Shown: positions 11,204-21,183 of the stretch, piece by piece
Numbering within the stretch: the stretch's first letter is position 1
Layout: each line of letters begins with the position of its first letter
Source: Diphasiastrum complanatum
Lineage: Eukaryota; Streptophyta; Lycopodiopsida; Lycopodiales; Lycopodiaceae
Direction: 5' to 3'
Assembly (NCBI GenBank): GCA_029204225.1
Contig: CM055094.1
Coordinates: 69,931,961 to 69,995,960, forward strand
DNA length: 64,000 nt
The notes under the pieces: model-generated
The model's database searches: none
What the model saw: only the letters and a program-made list of their open reading frames with translations
What the model was told of the DNA's origin: nothing
Translations under genes and position numbers: made by a program

Positions 11204-11536
11204 ATAGATGGCGCTTTGGGAGTTAACCTGATTTCTACAAAGCTATGTGCAAAATGGGGCCTTACAAAGATCAAGCTTGTTACTTTTGCTATTAAGCTAG
11301 CTGATCAAACGACAGTTTGTCCGCGAGGAATGGTTGAAGATATACCTCTCATAATTGCGGGAGTACAATTTGTCATTACTTTCGTGGTGATGGACTTACC
11401 AGAAGTGCCAAATGTCTATCGAGTTTTATTGGGACGTCCATGGTTACTAGTTGCTCAAGTAGTTCATAACTGGGGTACCGAAAAAATCACTTTTGAAAAT
11501 CATGAACGTGTAGTTAAAGTGGATCCTACAACTTAG
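11162..11536 (+). pseudogene. Gypsy aspartic protease (left)
   Basis: The retropepsin active-site region reads MIDGALGVNLIS, with the catalytic Asp kept. The C-terminal family mark LLGRPWL is present. It would cleave the gag-pol polyprotein. The right-arm copy reads VIDGGLGVNLIS but has LLGPPWL and an in-frame stop. Confidence 0.82.
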
Positions 11537-12278
11537 ACTATCAACGATTCGTCAACAACGGATCATACTTGTGATCGACCATAGAAGAATTTGGGAGTTC
11601 ACTACGATTCTCAAATGGATATTGCCATTTGGAATGAAGCTCTTGCAACGATTGATTGTACAACAGGATAAATGTGTCAACAAGGTAATCAAGCAGGTTT
11701 GAGCGAGATTTTCTTATTAGATTGAACTTTGGATACACCAATCACATGTCCACTAAATGTGTTGAATGTAGTCTGGATATCAATGGAAGCTATACCAGAT
11801 CCAATTGAGGATGAACTCAAATTTGTAAGTCATGCCTTGACATATGATGGCAATGATGAACTTATGGATGAGCAAATTCTAAATCATATGGATCCGACCA
11901 GATTTGGAGTGCGTAATATTCCTGATGAACCAACAATAAAACTGGCCAAAGCAGCTATATTGAAGGAAGAGAGGATCATAGGATCGATGACGAAGAAACA
12001 AGCTAAGCAACTTTATAATATGGTCCTAAAATTTTCCTTAAAAGATTGATTCAAACAAAGTGGCACCCTTACTAGATAAAGGCAAAGGAAAAGTCGAGGA
12101 TGATTCTTCAAGTCAGAATTCTAGTAAGACATCATCGTCTAGGAAGTCTTCGCCTTTGAAAAAGACTTTATTTTCTCAGAAGTCATCACCTCCATGATCA
12201 ATTCCTGCTAAGAAGGCTAAGCGAAGATCCAAGACAAATACTTTCGAAAAGAAACAAACAGATGTAGTCCAACATGAT
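11537..12278 (+). pseudogene. Gypsy protease-RT linker (left)
   Basis: A 106-codon open piece (11,729-12,049) and a Ser/Lys-rich piece (SSSQNSSKTSSSRKSSPLKK) form the linker. The TGA at 12,197 (KSSPP*SIP) is also present in the right arm (about 49,194). No enzymatic domain is seen. Confidence 0.6.
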
Positions 12279-13330
12279 ATGTCGAAGCACTTTAAACGTT
12301 ATACACTGGATGATGTGGTTAGCATGTTACCTAAAGCACATCGTGAACTTGAAGAACATGTGCCAGAATCGAAAGAGGTTTATGATGGCCCAGCTAGGAT
12401 GCAGCCAATGAATCTTGCCGAACCAAGAGAACCGAAAAAGGTTGTACAAGTTGGATCCCAACTTAATCTTGAACAATATCAAGCACTACGCATGTTACTT
12501 ATTAAGTATCAGGATTGCTTTGCATGGACTTATCAAGATCTGAAGGGTATTCCGTCATCAGTGATTGAAGATACCATACCTTTAGTACCCGATGCAATTC
12601 CAAAGGTTACAAAGTTCTATCGTTGTAATCCTAATGTTGCAAATCTGATAGAGAAAGAACTTCGAAGATTGCTTGACACCGATTTCATTCATGAGATCGA
12701 GCATACCGAATGGATTTCACCGATTGTCATTGTTTCTAAGAATAATGGGAAATTGTGAATCTGTGTGATTCTCAAAACGTTGAACAAAGTGACGCGGAAG
12801 GATCACTTTCCGTTACCTTTTACTGTAAGCATTTTGGATTGCCTTGCTGGAGCAAAAGCTTATAGTTTCTTGGATGGATTTAATGGTTACAACCAGGTTA
12901 AGATTGCACTTGCAAATCGCCACAAAACTGCTTTTGCAACATAATGGGGCACCTATGCTTACAAAGTAATGCCGTTTGGACTCTGTAATGCACCAAGTTC
13001 ATTTCAAAGAGTAATGCAATTTGCTTTAAAAATTATCTTTAGAAATTTCTTGAAATTTACTTGGATGACCTGGGAGTACACAGTACAAATACAGACCACC
13101 TGGATCGATTGGAGAAAGTATTTGAAAGATGTCGCAAATATCAGATTTCTCTAAATTCAAAAAAATGTCAGATATGGGTTTCCCATGGAGTTGTGCTTGG
13201 ACATGTGATATCGAGACATGGTATTGGCACAGATTATTCTAAGATCAAGGTTATTGTGGAATTGCCACCGCCAACAACAATTCGTGGAGTCGATGTGTTT
13301 ATGGGTCATGCGAACTACTATCGAATTTTT
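12279..13330 (+). pseudogene. Gypsy reverse transcriptase (left)
   Basis: RT motifs in order: IPKVTKFYRCNPN, EWISPIVIVSKNNG, KTLNKVTRKDHFPLPF, FLDGFNGYNQVKIA, VMPFGLCNAPSSFQRVM and, after a frame change, the catalytic YLDDLGVHS near 13,060. Then come CQIWVSHGVVLGHVISRHGI and the thumb region. Stops include the shared TAA at 12,942 (AFAT*WGTYAYK). The domain content is almost complete, but it lies in at least three frames. Confidence 0.9.
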
Positions 13331-13917
13331 ATTATTTTCTTTGCGGATTTAGCACGACCAATATACAAACTGACTATTGTTCCTATTTGGACGGTAGAGG
13401 TGTTAGAAGCCTTTGAAAAGTTAAAAAAAGCATTAACTTCAGCACCAATATTGCGTTTACCAGAATGGACGATAGAATTCCATGTTCATACGGATGCCTC
13501 GAAATATGCCATTGGATCAGTTTTGACGCAGCCAGGTGATTATAAGAAGGATTATCCTATACGATTTGCAAGCATACAGCTTACAGATCCGGAGAAGAAG
13601 TATTCAACAGTAGAACGTGAAGCATTAGCCATGATTTTTTTTGTTTGAAAATTTCGTCACTACCTCATGGAAACGCACTTTGCATTTTATACGGATCATC
13701 AGCCGTTACTTTACTTGGTAAACAAGACGTGCAATAGTGGATGTATTGCAAGATGGTTATTGTTATTGACTGAATTTGACTTTCAAATTGTGGTTCGAAA
13801 GGGGAAGCAGCATTATCTAGCCAATCACATTTCGCGAATCGAGTCCGCACCAGTTAATATTGAAGTGGATGATGAATTGCCAGATGATGCATTGCTCTAT
13901 GTCGAAGCAGGACCTGA
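13331..13917 (+). pseudogene. Gypsy RNase H (left)
   Basis: Reads EFHVHTDASKYAIGSVL, STVEREALAMIF and FYTDHQPLLYLVN, the three acidic-residue regions of plant gypsy RNase H, which removes RNA from the RNA/DNA hybrid. A TGA after MIFFV (about 13,646) and a frame change break it. Confidence 0.88.
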
Positions 13918-14556
13918 GTGGGCATCGGACTGATGCTAGGACAACCGAATGACTCCTTGACAAAAGTACAAAAGAGACAATTGATTCATAAGGCTCAACC
14001 TTGTCAATTAATTGCAGGACAATTGTATCATAGTGGATCAGACAATATTTTACGAAAATGTGTTTTACCGCATGAAGTACCAGACTTAATCATGTTTTCA
14101 CATGATGGCATGGCTGGAGGACACTTTTGTACAGATATTACTGTTTGCAAACTTTTACAATCAGGGTGTTGGTGGCCTATGCTTCATAAGGACACAAAAA
14201 ATTTTATTTAGACATGTGATATTTGCCAGCGAGCACGACGGCCTACTCGACAGAATTATGAACCCTTGCATCCGGTTTTATCACAAGCACCGTTTGAAAA
14301 ATGGGGACTGGATTATGTTTGTCCTATTCACCCTACCGCGCAAGGATCTCAGGCCCGATACATTATCGTAGCAACTGATTATATGACCAAATGGGTTGAA
14401 GCCAAAGCTGTCAAAGTTGCAGATGCGAAATCTACGGCCAAGTTTTTGTATGAAAATATTATAATCAGATTTGGATGTCCGATTGAGATTGTCAGTGATC
14501 GGGTTACACACTTTGTTAATCAAACAATAAAGTGTTTACTAGAAGATTTTTATTAA
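13918..14556 (+). pseudogene. Gypsy integrase (left, truncated)
   Basis: The zinc-binding N-terminus is recognisable: HDGMAGGHF, GCWWPMLHKD and CDICQRA. The core reads FEKWGLDYVCP, TDYMTKWVEAKAV and FGCPIEIVSDRVTHF, supplying two catalytic Asp. The third acidic residue region is not clear: the frame ends at LLEDFY followed by TAA, and what follows is scrambled with CATCAGCC repeats near 14,615-14,670. Confidence 0.85.
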
Positions 14557-15148
14557 GTGCCAATGTCGAGAGAAAATAAATGGAAAGATTTGAGACTGGC
14601 TATGGACAAAATCACCATCATCCATCAGCCATATAGCTTGGCAATCATCCATCAGCCATCATCCATTAGCCCTACAGCTTGGCAATCTTAGTGGACTTCC
14701 ACCGAGCCTTACAAGCCTATCATAGAGAGTATGTCCACTCTCCAGATCCAATGGTGCGACAATCGACAATGTTTGCTAAAGATCTAACTCTGTTGTTTCA
14801 GTGGCAACCAGATGTGATGATTGTCTCCCTCCTCTAGCATTTGATCCAAATAAGCCGATGGCCTCAGAGCAAATCAAAGATCAGCTGTCGGTTGCTCGTT
14901 TATACTTTCGTGCAACAATGATGGGAGGCTCTTGGGAATCACGCTTCACATCATGGACAACCTCAAAGTGGATTACCGGAGCCCATCGTTGCTCTACCAC
15001 ACAATTTGAATTTTAATACTGCACGCCTCGACTTTATGGAGAAGGTGTTGTACCATTTAATCAAGATTCGGCGTGAAGCCAATAAAAGTCCCCAATAACT
15101 GCATATTGCAAGTGTCGTGGGACCGCCACCAGTTCTGGTGGGGGATAC
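14557..15148 (+). pseudogene. Gypsy pol 3' remnant and polypurine tract
   Basis: Short open fragments only; no domain is recognised. GGTGGGGGATAC, just before the 3' LTR start at 15,149, is a good polypurine tract for plus-strand priming. Confidence 0.65.
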
Positions 15149-15871
15149 TGTTGGGGGGTTTGCGGATCCCAAGGCAACCCAAACCCTAGCTAATAAGTGA
15201 GGGAGATTTGGCACCCTACGTGTGTAAGTCCAACCCGATGATCACATAGTTATTTGATTAGTTAAAAGTCAATCAAAAGACTTTAGGCCATTTTTGTGGG
15301 ACTTTTAATGTCGCGGGGCCTAAATGTCAAGTTAGTGAATAAAGTTGGGTTTCCCTCCAATTTTGATGGTTCCCACACTTTTTTAAATTTAAATAATTAG
15401 GGAGGTAGAAATGGACCAATAGGATTCAGAGGCCAGGGTCTTCCTCTCTACTATAAAAAGAGACCAACTCGAGTTGCTCCTCATGTTCATTTTCTCATTT
15501 CAATAAAGCGGATTGGTTCTCTTCAGAAATGGATTGATGAATGTCCTTGCTCTTCTACTTTCGTTCTCCATCTCTCATGCTTTCTTTGGTTTTTGCTAAT
15601 TGTTGGATCTGAATGTTATTGGGATTGTATGTTATTATACTTTTTATGAGAGAGAAAGAGTAAGCTATCTTTGTTGTGGATGCGTAGTGTTAATGGATCA
15701 TAGTGTTAATGGATGTTAGTGTCAGATTTGGATCCTCCATTCATGTTGAAATCTGAACTATACTATTGCTCTCATAGGAACGAACCTACACATGACAACT
15801 AACTTCGTCTCTTTAATGCTAGATTGACTAGATCTTGGATTTAGATTAGGCAAGGAATGAAACCCACTACA
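15149..15871 (+). mobile_element. 3' LTR of left gypsy
   Basis: A 723-bp LTR with edges TGTTGGGGGG and CCACTACA. It matches the 5' LTR for its first 415 bp. Its first 25 bp are also shared with the right-arm 5' LTR (52,802), which then diverges completely. Confidence 0.85.
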
Positions 15872-15876
15872 GAGTG

Positions 15877-18120
15877 TCACTGAGTTGTTTGGGTAAGCTT
15901 GCTTATTTCATGATGTGTGTTATGGACAAATTGCTCTAATCTCATTTTATTTTTGATTCATGCAATGCAAGAAATTATATATAACTAATTACATAAATTT
16001 ATATTTTGTCGCAGTTTGCTCAGGAAAAGGTTGCCCCCAAAGAACACCATGGCGGCATCTCGCGACAAGAAGCCCTTCTTATCCACAAAAAATACAAGAA
16101 AAAAAATATGGACGTGTATATGGCTCCCTTGATAGATGAGTTAAAGATTCTATGACAAGGAGTTCAAGTGAGCGATATATCAAGACCATTGAGACAAAAG
16201 AGGTTTTGTGGTAAAGGGGATCTTGATGTGGATGATGCACGACTTTCCTGGCTATGGGGAATGTTTAGGTGAGCTTTCTTTGCTATTGGTTTGATTCATA
16301 GTATTATATTAAATTTTATGTGCATTCACAAATTTTCTTTCAATTCGAACATTGGACTCACAATTAAGTTGGTTGTTTTGTCTCAATGTAGGGCTCCATA
16401 CTAGTGGTTACAATGCGTGCCCCGTTTGTGGCGAGTATTTGCAAGCACGTTATTCAAAACGTCTGTGAAAGATGGTATATGAGGGCCACACTCAATATCT
16501 TCCACCCGATCACTCTAAGCGTGATGGGCTTGTTGGCCAACATTCTCATTCCATGAAGGTACATTATATATTTGGGCCAACTAATGGTACATGCCATTTA
16601 TTTATTTTATGATTACTCTCTTTATGTTTCTTTGAACAATATTTAATCTGCATCAAATGTGTGTGTTTGTTTGTTAATATTGTAGGCAAGTGATCGGCTT
16701 TGGATTTGGATGTGCAATCAAGATCTAGGACGACCCTCTCCTGGCATGAAGAGGTTATCAATATTTCATTTACTAAACCATCTTTTGGACCTGATGCACA
16801 TATTCAAAAATATCGAAAGCACAATTTGGGAGCACGTAACTGGGTCAAAAGATAAAAAAGGCATACAAGATGACCTAAAATAAGTGGGAAAGATGGTCAA
16901 TTTATCGTCATAAACGGTGGGGACTTCGATTGTCCTACCAAAGGCCCCATGGATCTTATCAAGGAGAGAAGAGACAATTGTAAAGAGGGCAATAGCCTCT
17001 TTTCGAACTCCGACAGGACACATCCGATGCCTAAAGGGTGCCTTCACAAGGGACAACAAGCTAAGTGGACTAAAGTCTCATGACTGGCATGAATTTTACA
17101 AGTTGGCATGGCATGTTTTTTGACTTTTTTCCACCTCAACGTTAACATTGTCGATTACATTTTATAGCATGTCTTGTAATTTCATGATGATCTCATTGCA
17201 CATATATGTATCTCAATGATCATGACCAAATTGTTTTTTGTTCATGCATTTTGTGCTTCCCTTGGTGTTGAGAGGGTTCTTGACAGAGGAGTTGAGTGCA
17301 ATCTACAAAATCATTAGTTTGGTGAGGTACAGTGAATGTGCTTACGATTTGCATCATTTTGTTTTGGGGTGATTCAAGATGATCATCTTACTAACATGTA
17401 TGTCATTGTTGTTTCTCTTTCTTATGAAGATACATTTCATCCAAAGAGATGCCATTGGCATCCATTGAGACAGCAAGACAAAGCTCCATCGAGGCAGCTT
17501 GTTTGATCGAGAAGCACTTTCCCACATCCATTCTCACCATTCAAATGCATCTCATTGTGCATTTGGTAGATGAGGTGGCCATTGTAATTACATCATCTAC
17601 TTGCGTCAATTGCCTATTCTTAGTCCATTCTAGACTATTGCTATTGTGGTAATTCCCATGTTCCTTCACTAACATTGATTCATTTTTTTTTATTCATGCA
17701 CTGTCCATAGCCGTTGGACATTTTTCTTGGAACGATTCATGAAAACATTGGAGGGCTTTGTAAGACAAAGAGCAAGGCCCAAGGGTAGCATGGTGAAAGC
17801 ATAGTTCCATTTTGTTCAGCACAAAAAATACAATGCACTGTGGACACATGGACGACACTTTCGTACGGAGCACATTGACTAAAATAGAAACACGTACGAT
17901 TGTGGAGTCATGGCAAATTTTACCCAAGAGAGTCGAGCAAGCACGGTGGACACCAATTTAGTCTCTTCTCAACTTGATTATTGTGGGACAATCAATGACA
18001 TCCTCAAAGTTGGATTTAGGCAATTCAGCTTTTTCATATTTGATGTCAAATGGTTCAAAGTTATTTGCAATGGTCCCAATGCAACTGTGAGAAAAGATGA
18101 GAATGGATCCAATTCTAGAT
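15877..18120 (+). pseudogene. CACTA TNP2 transposase core and C-terminus (copy 1)
   Basis: En/Spm TNP2 features in order: MDVYMAPLIDELKIL (16,109), MWMMHDFPGYGEC, then SGYNACPVCGEYLQA with a CPVC zinc-like pair (16,400), VYEGHTQYLPPDHS, LLDLMHIFKNIESTIWEHV (16,780), LSRREETIVKRAIASF and LKGAFTRDNKLSGLKSHDWH (17,030). A DUF4218-like part follows (IEKHFPTSILTIQMHLIVHL, 17,500), then SRWTFFLERFMKTLEGFVRQ (17,710) and a DUF4216-like DYCGTINDILKVGFRQFSF (17,970). Pieces are separated by intron-like sequence and broken by stops, so it is not functional. In intact elements this enzyme cuts and moves the CACTA element. Confidence 0.85.
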
Positions 18121-18560
18121 GAAGCTACTTTCTCATCTCTATATTTCCACTTTATTTTCTCTACTTTGGTTTTGATTTGGTTCCAAGTCTTTGCAAGCAT
18201 GTCACTATATTTGATGGACAATTCTTGTGTAATATCAACGCAATGTTTTCTTGACAAATTACATCTTTTCAATGGTAACTATTTTGCTTCAAAAATATCT
18301 AACAACAAGTTGATCTCTAATTCTAACATGGTATTTTCAACTTATCTCTTTTTAGTTGGAAAGTTTGGCATTGTCATCGTTTTTGTGGACTTAATAGAAT
18401 CCTATGTTTCTTACAAATTTAGTTCAAATTTTATTGGTTACAAATGCTCTAATTGGCTTCATAAATCTGAATGAAAGGACAATCAAGTATTGGCATGAGA
18501 TCAAAATGTGAAACACCTTTTGAACCATTTGTTTGTGAACATTTTTCTTTGCAGACAAGA
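18121..18560. other. CACTA 3' non-coding region
   Basis: AT-rich sequence conserved with 43,775-44,205. I see no gene and could not find a matching 3' terminal inverted repeat. Confidence 0.5.
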
Positions 18561-18828
18561 CAAGATAATTATTTCAAGAAATGCATTTTAATTTTTTATG
18601 AACACAATTATGTTAGTGGAGCATGTTAATATGCTTACAAATATTTTGAATCTATAAGATTTGAATTGTGCTTTCAATATATATGTATATATATATATAT
18701 ATATATCAAGACGATAATTATTTCAAGAAATGCATTCTAAATTTTTATGAACACAATTATGTTAGTGGAGTATGTTAATATGCTTACAAATATTTTGAAT
18801 CTATAAGATTTGAATTGTGCTTTCAATA

Positions 18829-18865
<37 letters not shown>

Positions 18866-18978
18866 AGACGATAATTATTTCAAGAAATGCATTCTAAATT
18901 TTTATGAACACAATTATGTTAGTGGAGTATGTTAATATGCTTAGTTTTGAATCTATAAGATTTGAATTGTGCTTTTAA

Positions 18979-19022
<44 letters not shown>
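18561..19022. repeat. Triplicated ~150-bp unit with (AT)n tails
   Basis: Three tandem copies start at 18,561, 18,707 and 18,864, each beginning CAAGA-CGATAATTATTTC and ending in an AT dinucleotide tract. The middle region has one copy (44,206) ending in a (TC)n tract instead. The tracts directly abut the CACTA 5' terminus. Confidence 0.88.
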
Positions 19023-19025
<3 letters not shown>

Positions 19026-19485
19026 TACTAAAGAGTGCCCGTCCTTGACACCGGGGGCAATGGACGACCGACAATCTATGTGGCGGCTTGCGGTCGAGAC
19101 GTGCAGATGAAGCTCAAAGTAAGCAATTGATGATTGAAGGTGGCGGACGGGCCGACGATCGACAAATTTGGGTTACGGCCGATGGTTTGGAACGAAGGTC
19201 AATGGTTTGGTCAGAAGTTATCACTGACAATTAGCCAAAATTTTGGGTGGCGGACAATGGTTGGGGTGGATGGCCAATGATTGTACAAATATGGTGTGGA
19301 TCTAGGTGGCCGCCGACGATCTGGGTGATGGTCGATGATTTGGATGGTGGCTGATCTTGCACATCGTGCATCTTGTAAAATCTCACACATCTCGGCCATA
19401 GTAGGGGTCAAAATTTAACCATGTTCAACAATAACACAGGGAGTTTCGTAATAAAAAGTTGGCGGGCACCACCTGTGGACTTGCA
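19023..19485 (+). mobile_element. CACTA 5' terminus with subterminal repeats (copy 2)
   Basis: The terminal sequence TACTACTAAAGAGTGCCCG matches the CACTACTAAAGAGTGCCCG at 44,507, with the first base changed. It is followed by many short related motifs (ATGGTTTGG, GATCGACAAATTTGG, GTCGATGATTTGG) between 19,070 and 19,360, as expected for CACTA subterminal transposase-binding repeats. At 19,485 the CACTA coding start is interrupted by the LTR array; coding resumes at 34,919. Confidence 0.78.
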
Positions 19486-19974
19486 CAAAGATTGCCTCAG
19501 TAACGCCCCCTTCAAATCTAATTGATAGCCCTTATAGCTAAACGATCAGCAGCATACCACCCAAATCGTGGATGCACCCGTGCTTTCACAGTTAGGAAGC
19601 ACATTGCCTCAGTAACGCCCCCAACAAATTTGGTCGATAGCACTTATAGATTAACGGTGGCTATCATGAATATGTCACCCCGCATCCCACAAGGCACGGA
19701 TCATGCTTACACCAACCTAATCGCAACACATTGCCGCATCTGTCATACATGAAGACGGCGCCAGGCCCGAACCTTGGAAACTGACCGTGCTTACACCTCA
19801 AGGGCAACACCTTGACTCATCAAGCCCCCGTTCTGTCGACCACCCCGACCGTGGACGCACCCGTGCTTATACTGTGGGCAGCACTTTGCACAACAGTTGT
19901 CTTGATGAACCCCAAACAATGGCCATTTCTGTGAGATTCGCATAGCTGACCGGCCAGTCGGCTTTGATACCACA
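19486..19974 (-). mobile_element. Partial internal region left of LTR 1
   Basis: Truncated internal sequence with ~110-bp subrepeats (GCCTCAGTAACGCCCCC, GCCCTTATAGCTAAACG) and a primer site with one mismatch (19,961-19,972). It joins CACTA sequence abruptly at 19,485. Confidence 0.75.
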
Positions 19975-21183
19975 TGTAGCGCAGGCATTCCAAAGGGAGC
20001 CCGAAACCACGACTTAGCTTCCTAGCCTTCAACTCTTGCCATCCAAACCCAGTTGACATACAAGCTACCAACTCGCCAACAATGATCAGACTTAACCAAC
20101 TTGAAGTTCCAAAAACCAACATTGAGATCCAACCTGGCGCCATGCCAGATCGGGGGTCCTGATGTGGGTGACTTCTTTCCAAGCAAGCCGCCCGACATAC
20201 ATCAAACTTAACCAACTCGAAGCTTCATTACAAACAAGTAACACCCATTCCAAGCAAGCGGTCTGACTTACATCAGACTTAACCAACTGAAAGATTCGTC
20301 ACGAGCACTAGAAGCCAACTTGGCACCACGCCAGACTGGACAACCATAAACATGTAACTTCCACCCAAGCAAGCCATCCAACTCAGTCTCCATGTTAGAG
20401 CCCGTTCTCCAAGAGCTTAACCCATTCACGTTTATGCAAGGAACACACAGAACCACAAGTCGTGATAGATATGGAGATAACCAGTTCCTGGACCAAATGG
20501 TCCCGACAGCATACCGCTTGCGCCACGGACCGAATGGTCCCGACGGCATACCACTGGCGATACGACCCTCAGCTATGTGCCAACTTAAAAATTTTGAAGC
20601 GGCCTTACAACTGGCGCTTTTATCGAACACTGAAACCCAGAAGGTAATCAAAGTCAGTTTGATGAAAATCCCACTTTATTGATAAATATGAGAAGGTTAC
20701 ATTTCAAGTGTGTGACCGACCCTAGTCTCCGGGGCGCTAGCATGCCAAGGCGAGAGCCATGACAACATTCTAGCAAGGGAGGCTGAGACTTGGTTGGAGC
20801 TCGTCTTGAGTCGCAACCCGCACTCCCCTATAGTATTGGTGAGATTCGGCAACCCCCTCATACCAAGCATTCTACCCAGGCTGGTAAAGCACATTTTTCT
20901 CTATCTAGAATTTTCTCTTTCTAGAAAGTTATTTTCCATCTCTAGATTTTATTGATCCCCAGGCTTCCTTTAATCATGCCTAGATCGTGTGAGGTGATTG
21001 CACATCGATCTGAGCTCTCTGGACTTCGCTAGAACTGATCAAAGATTTTCAGCCATAAGAACTTGGCGCCGGCTGGATTCTGGTGACAGTGGCACCGGGA
21101 GCAACAGGGGCGCTGTTGGCGCCGGGGACAATGCTGGCGCCAGTGGCACCTGAAGTAAAGCTTATGAAGATTGCTTTACAACA
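19975..21183 (-). mobile_element. LTR 1 of array (chimeric)
   Basis: A 1,209-bp LTR. Up to about 20,343 it differs from the other LTRs by scattered substitutions and a 20-bp insertion (near 20,100); from about 20,388 on it is identical to LTRs 2 and 3. A GGCGCC-rich minisatellite-like tract lies at 21,063-21,150. Confidence 0.82.

Larger units (their letters stand above)
1..14335. repeat. Left arm of large inverted segmental duplication
   Basis: This block reappears in reverse complement at 47,101-60,872 with the same order: copia gag and LTR, hairpin block, 98-bp repeat, SPH gene, AT-rich block, unidentified conserved block, CACTA 5' coding region, and gypsy from LTR to integrase. Landmark pairs include LTR edge 1,463/59,426, SPH start 4,094/56,635 and gypsy LTR start 7,551/52,802. 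Small indels and substitutions separate the arms. The left arm probably continues beyond the window start, because the right copia continues past its matching point. Confidence 0.9.
7551..15871 (+). mobile_element. Degenerate Ty3/gypsy retrotransposon inserted in CACTA (left)
   Basis: Domain order is gag, zinc knuckles, protease, RT, RNase H, integrase, polypurine tract, LTR, which is the Ty3/gypsy order. Flanks are GAGCG (7,546-7,550) and GAGTG (15,872-15,876), a 5-bp target duplication with one mismatch. CACTA sequence matches the uninterrupted copy at 35,150 across the join. Many stops and frameshifts make it non-autonomous. Two stops, at 12,197 and 12,942, are shared with the right-arm copy. 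Confidence 0.92.

Noticed and set aside
14600-14700. Short CATCATCCATCAGCC repeats as a regulatory element
   Set aside because: They lie in broken gypsy pol sequence and look like local slippage.
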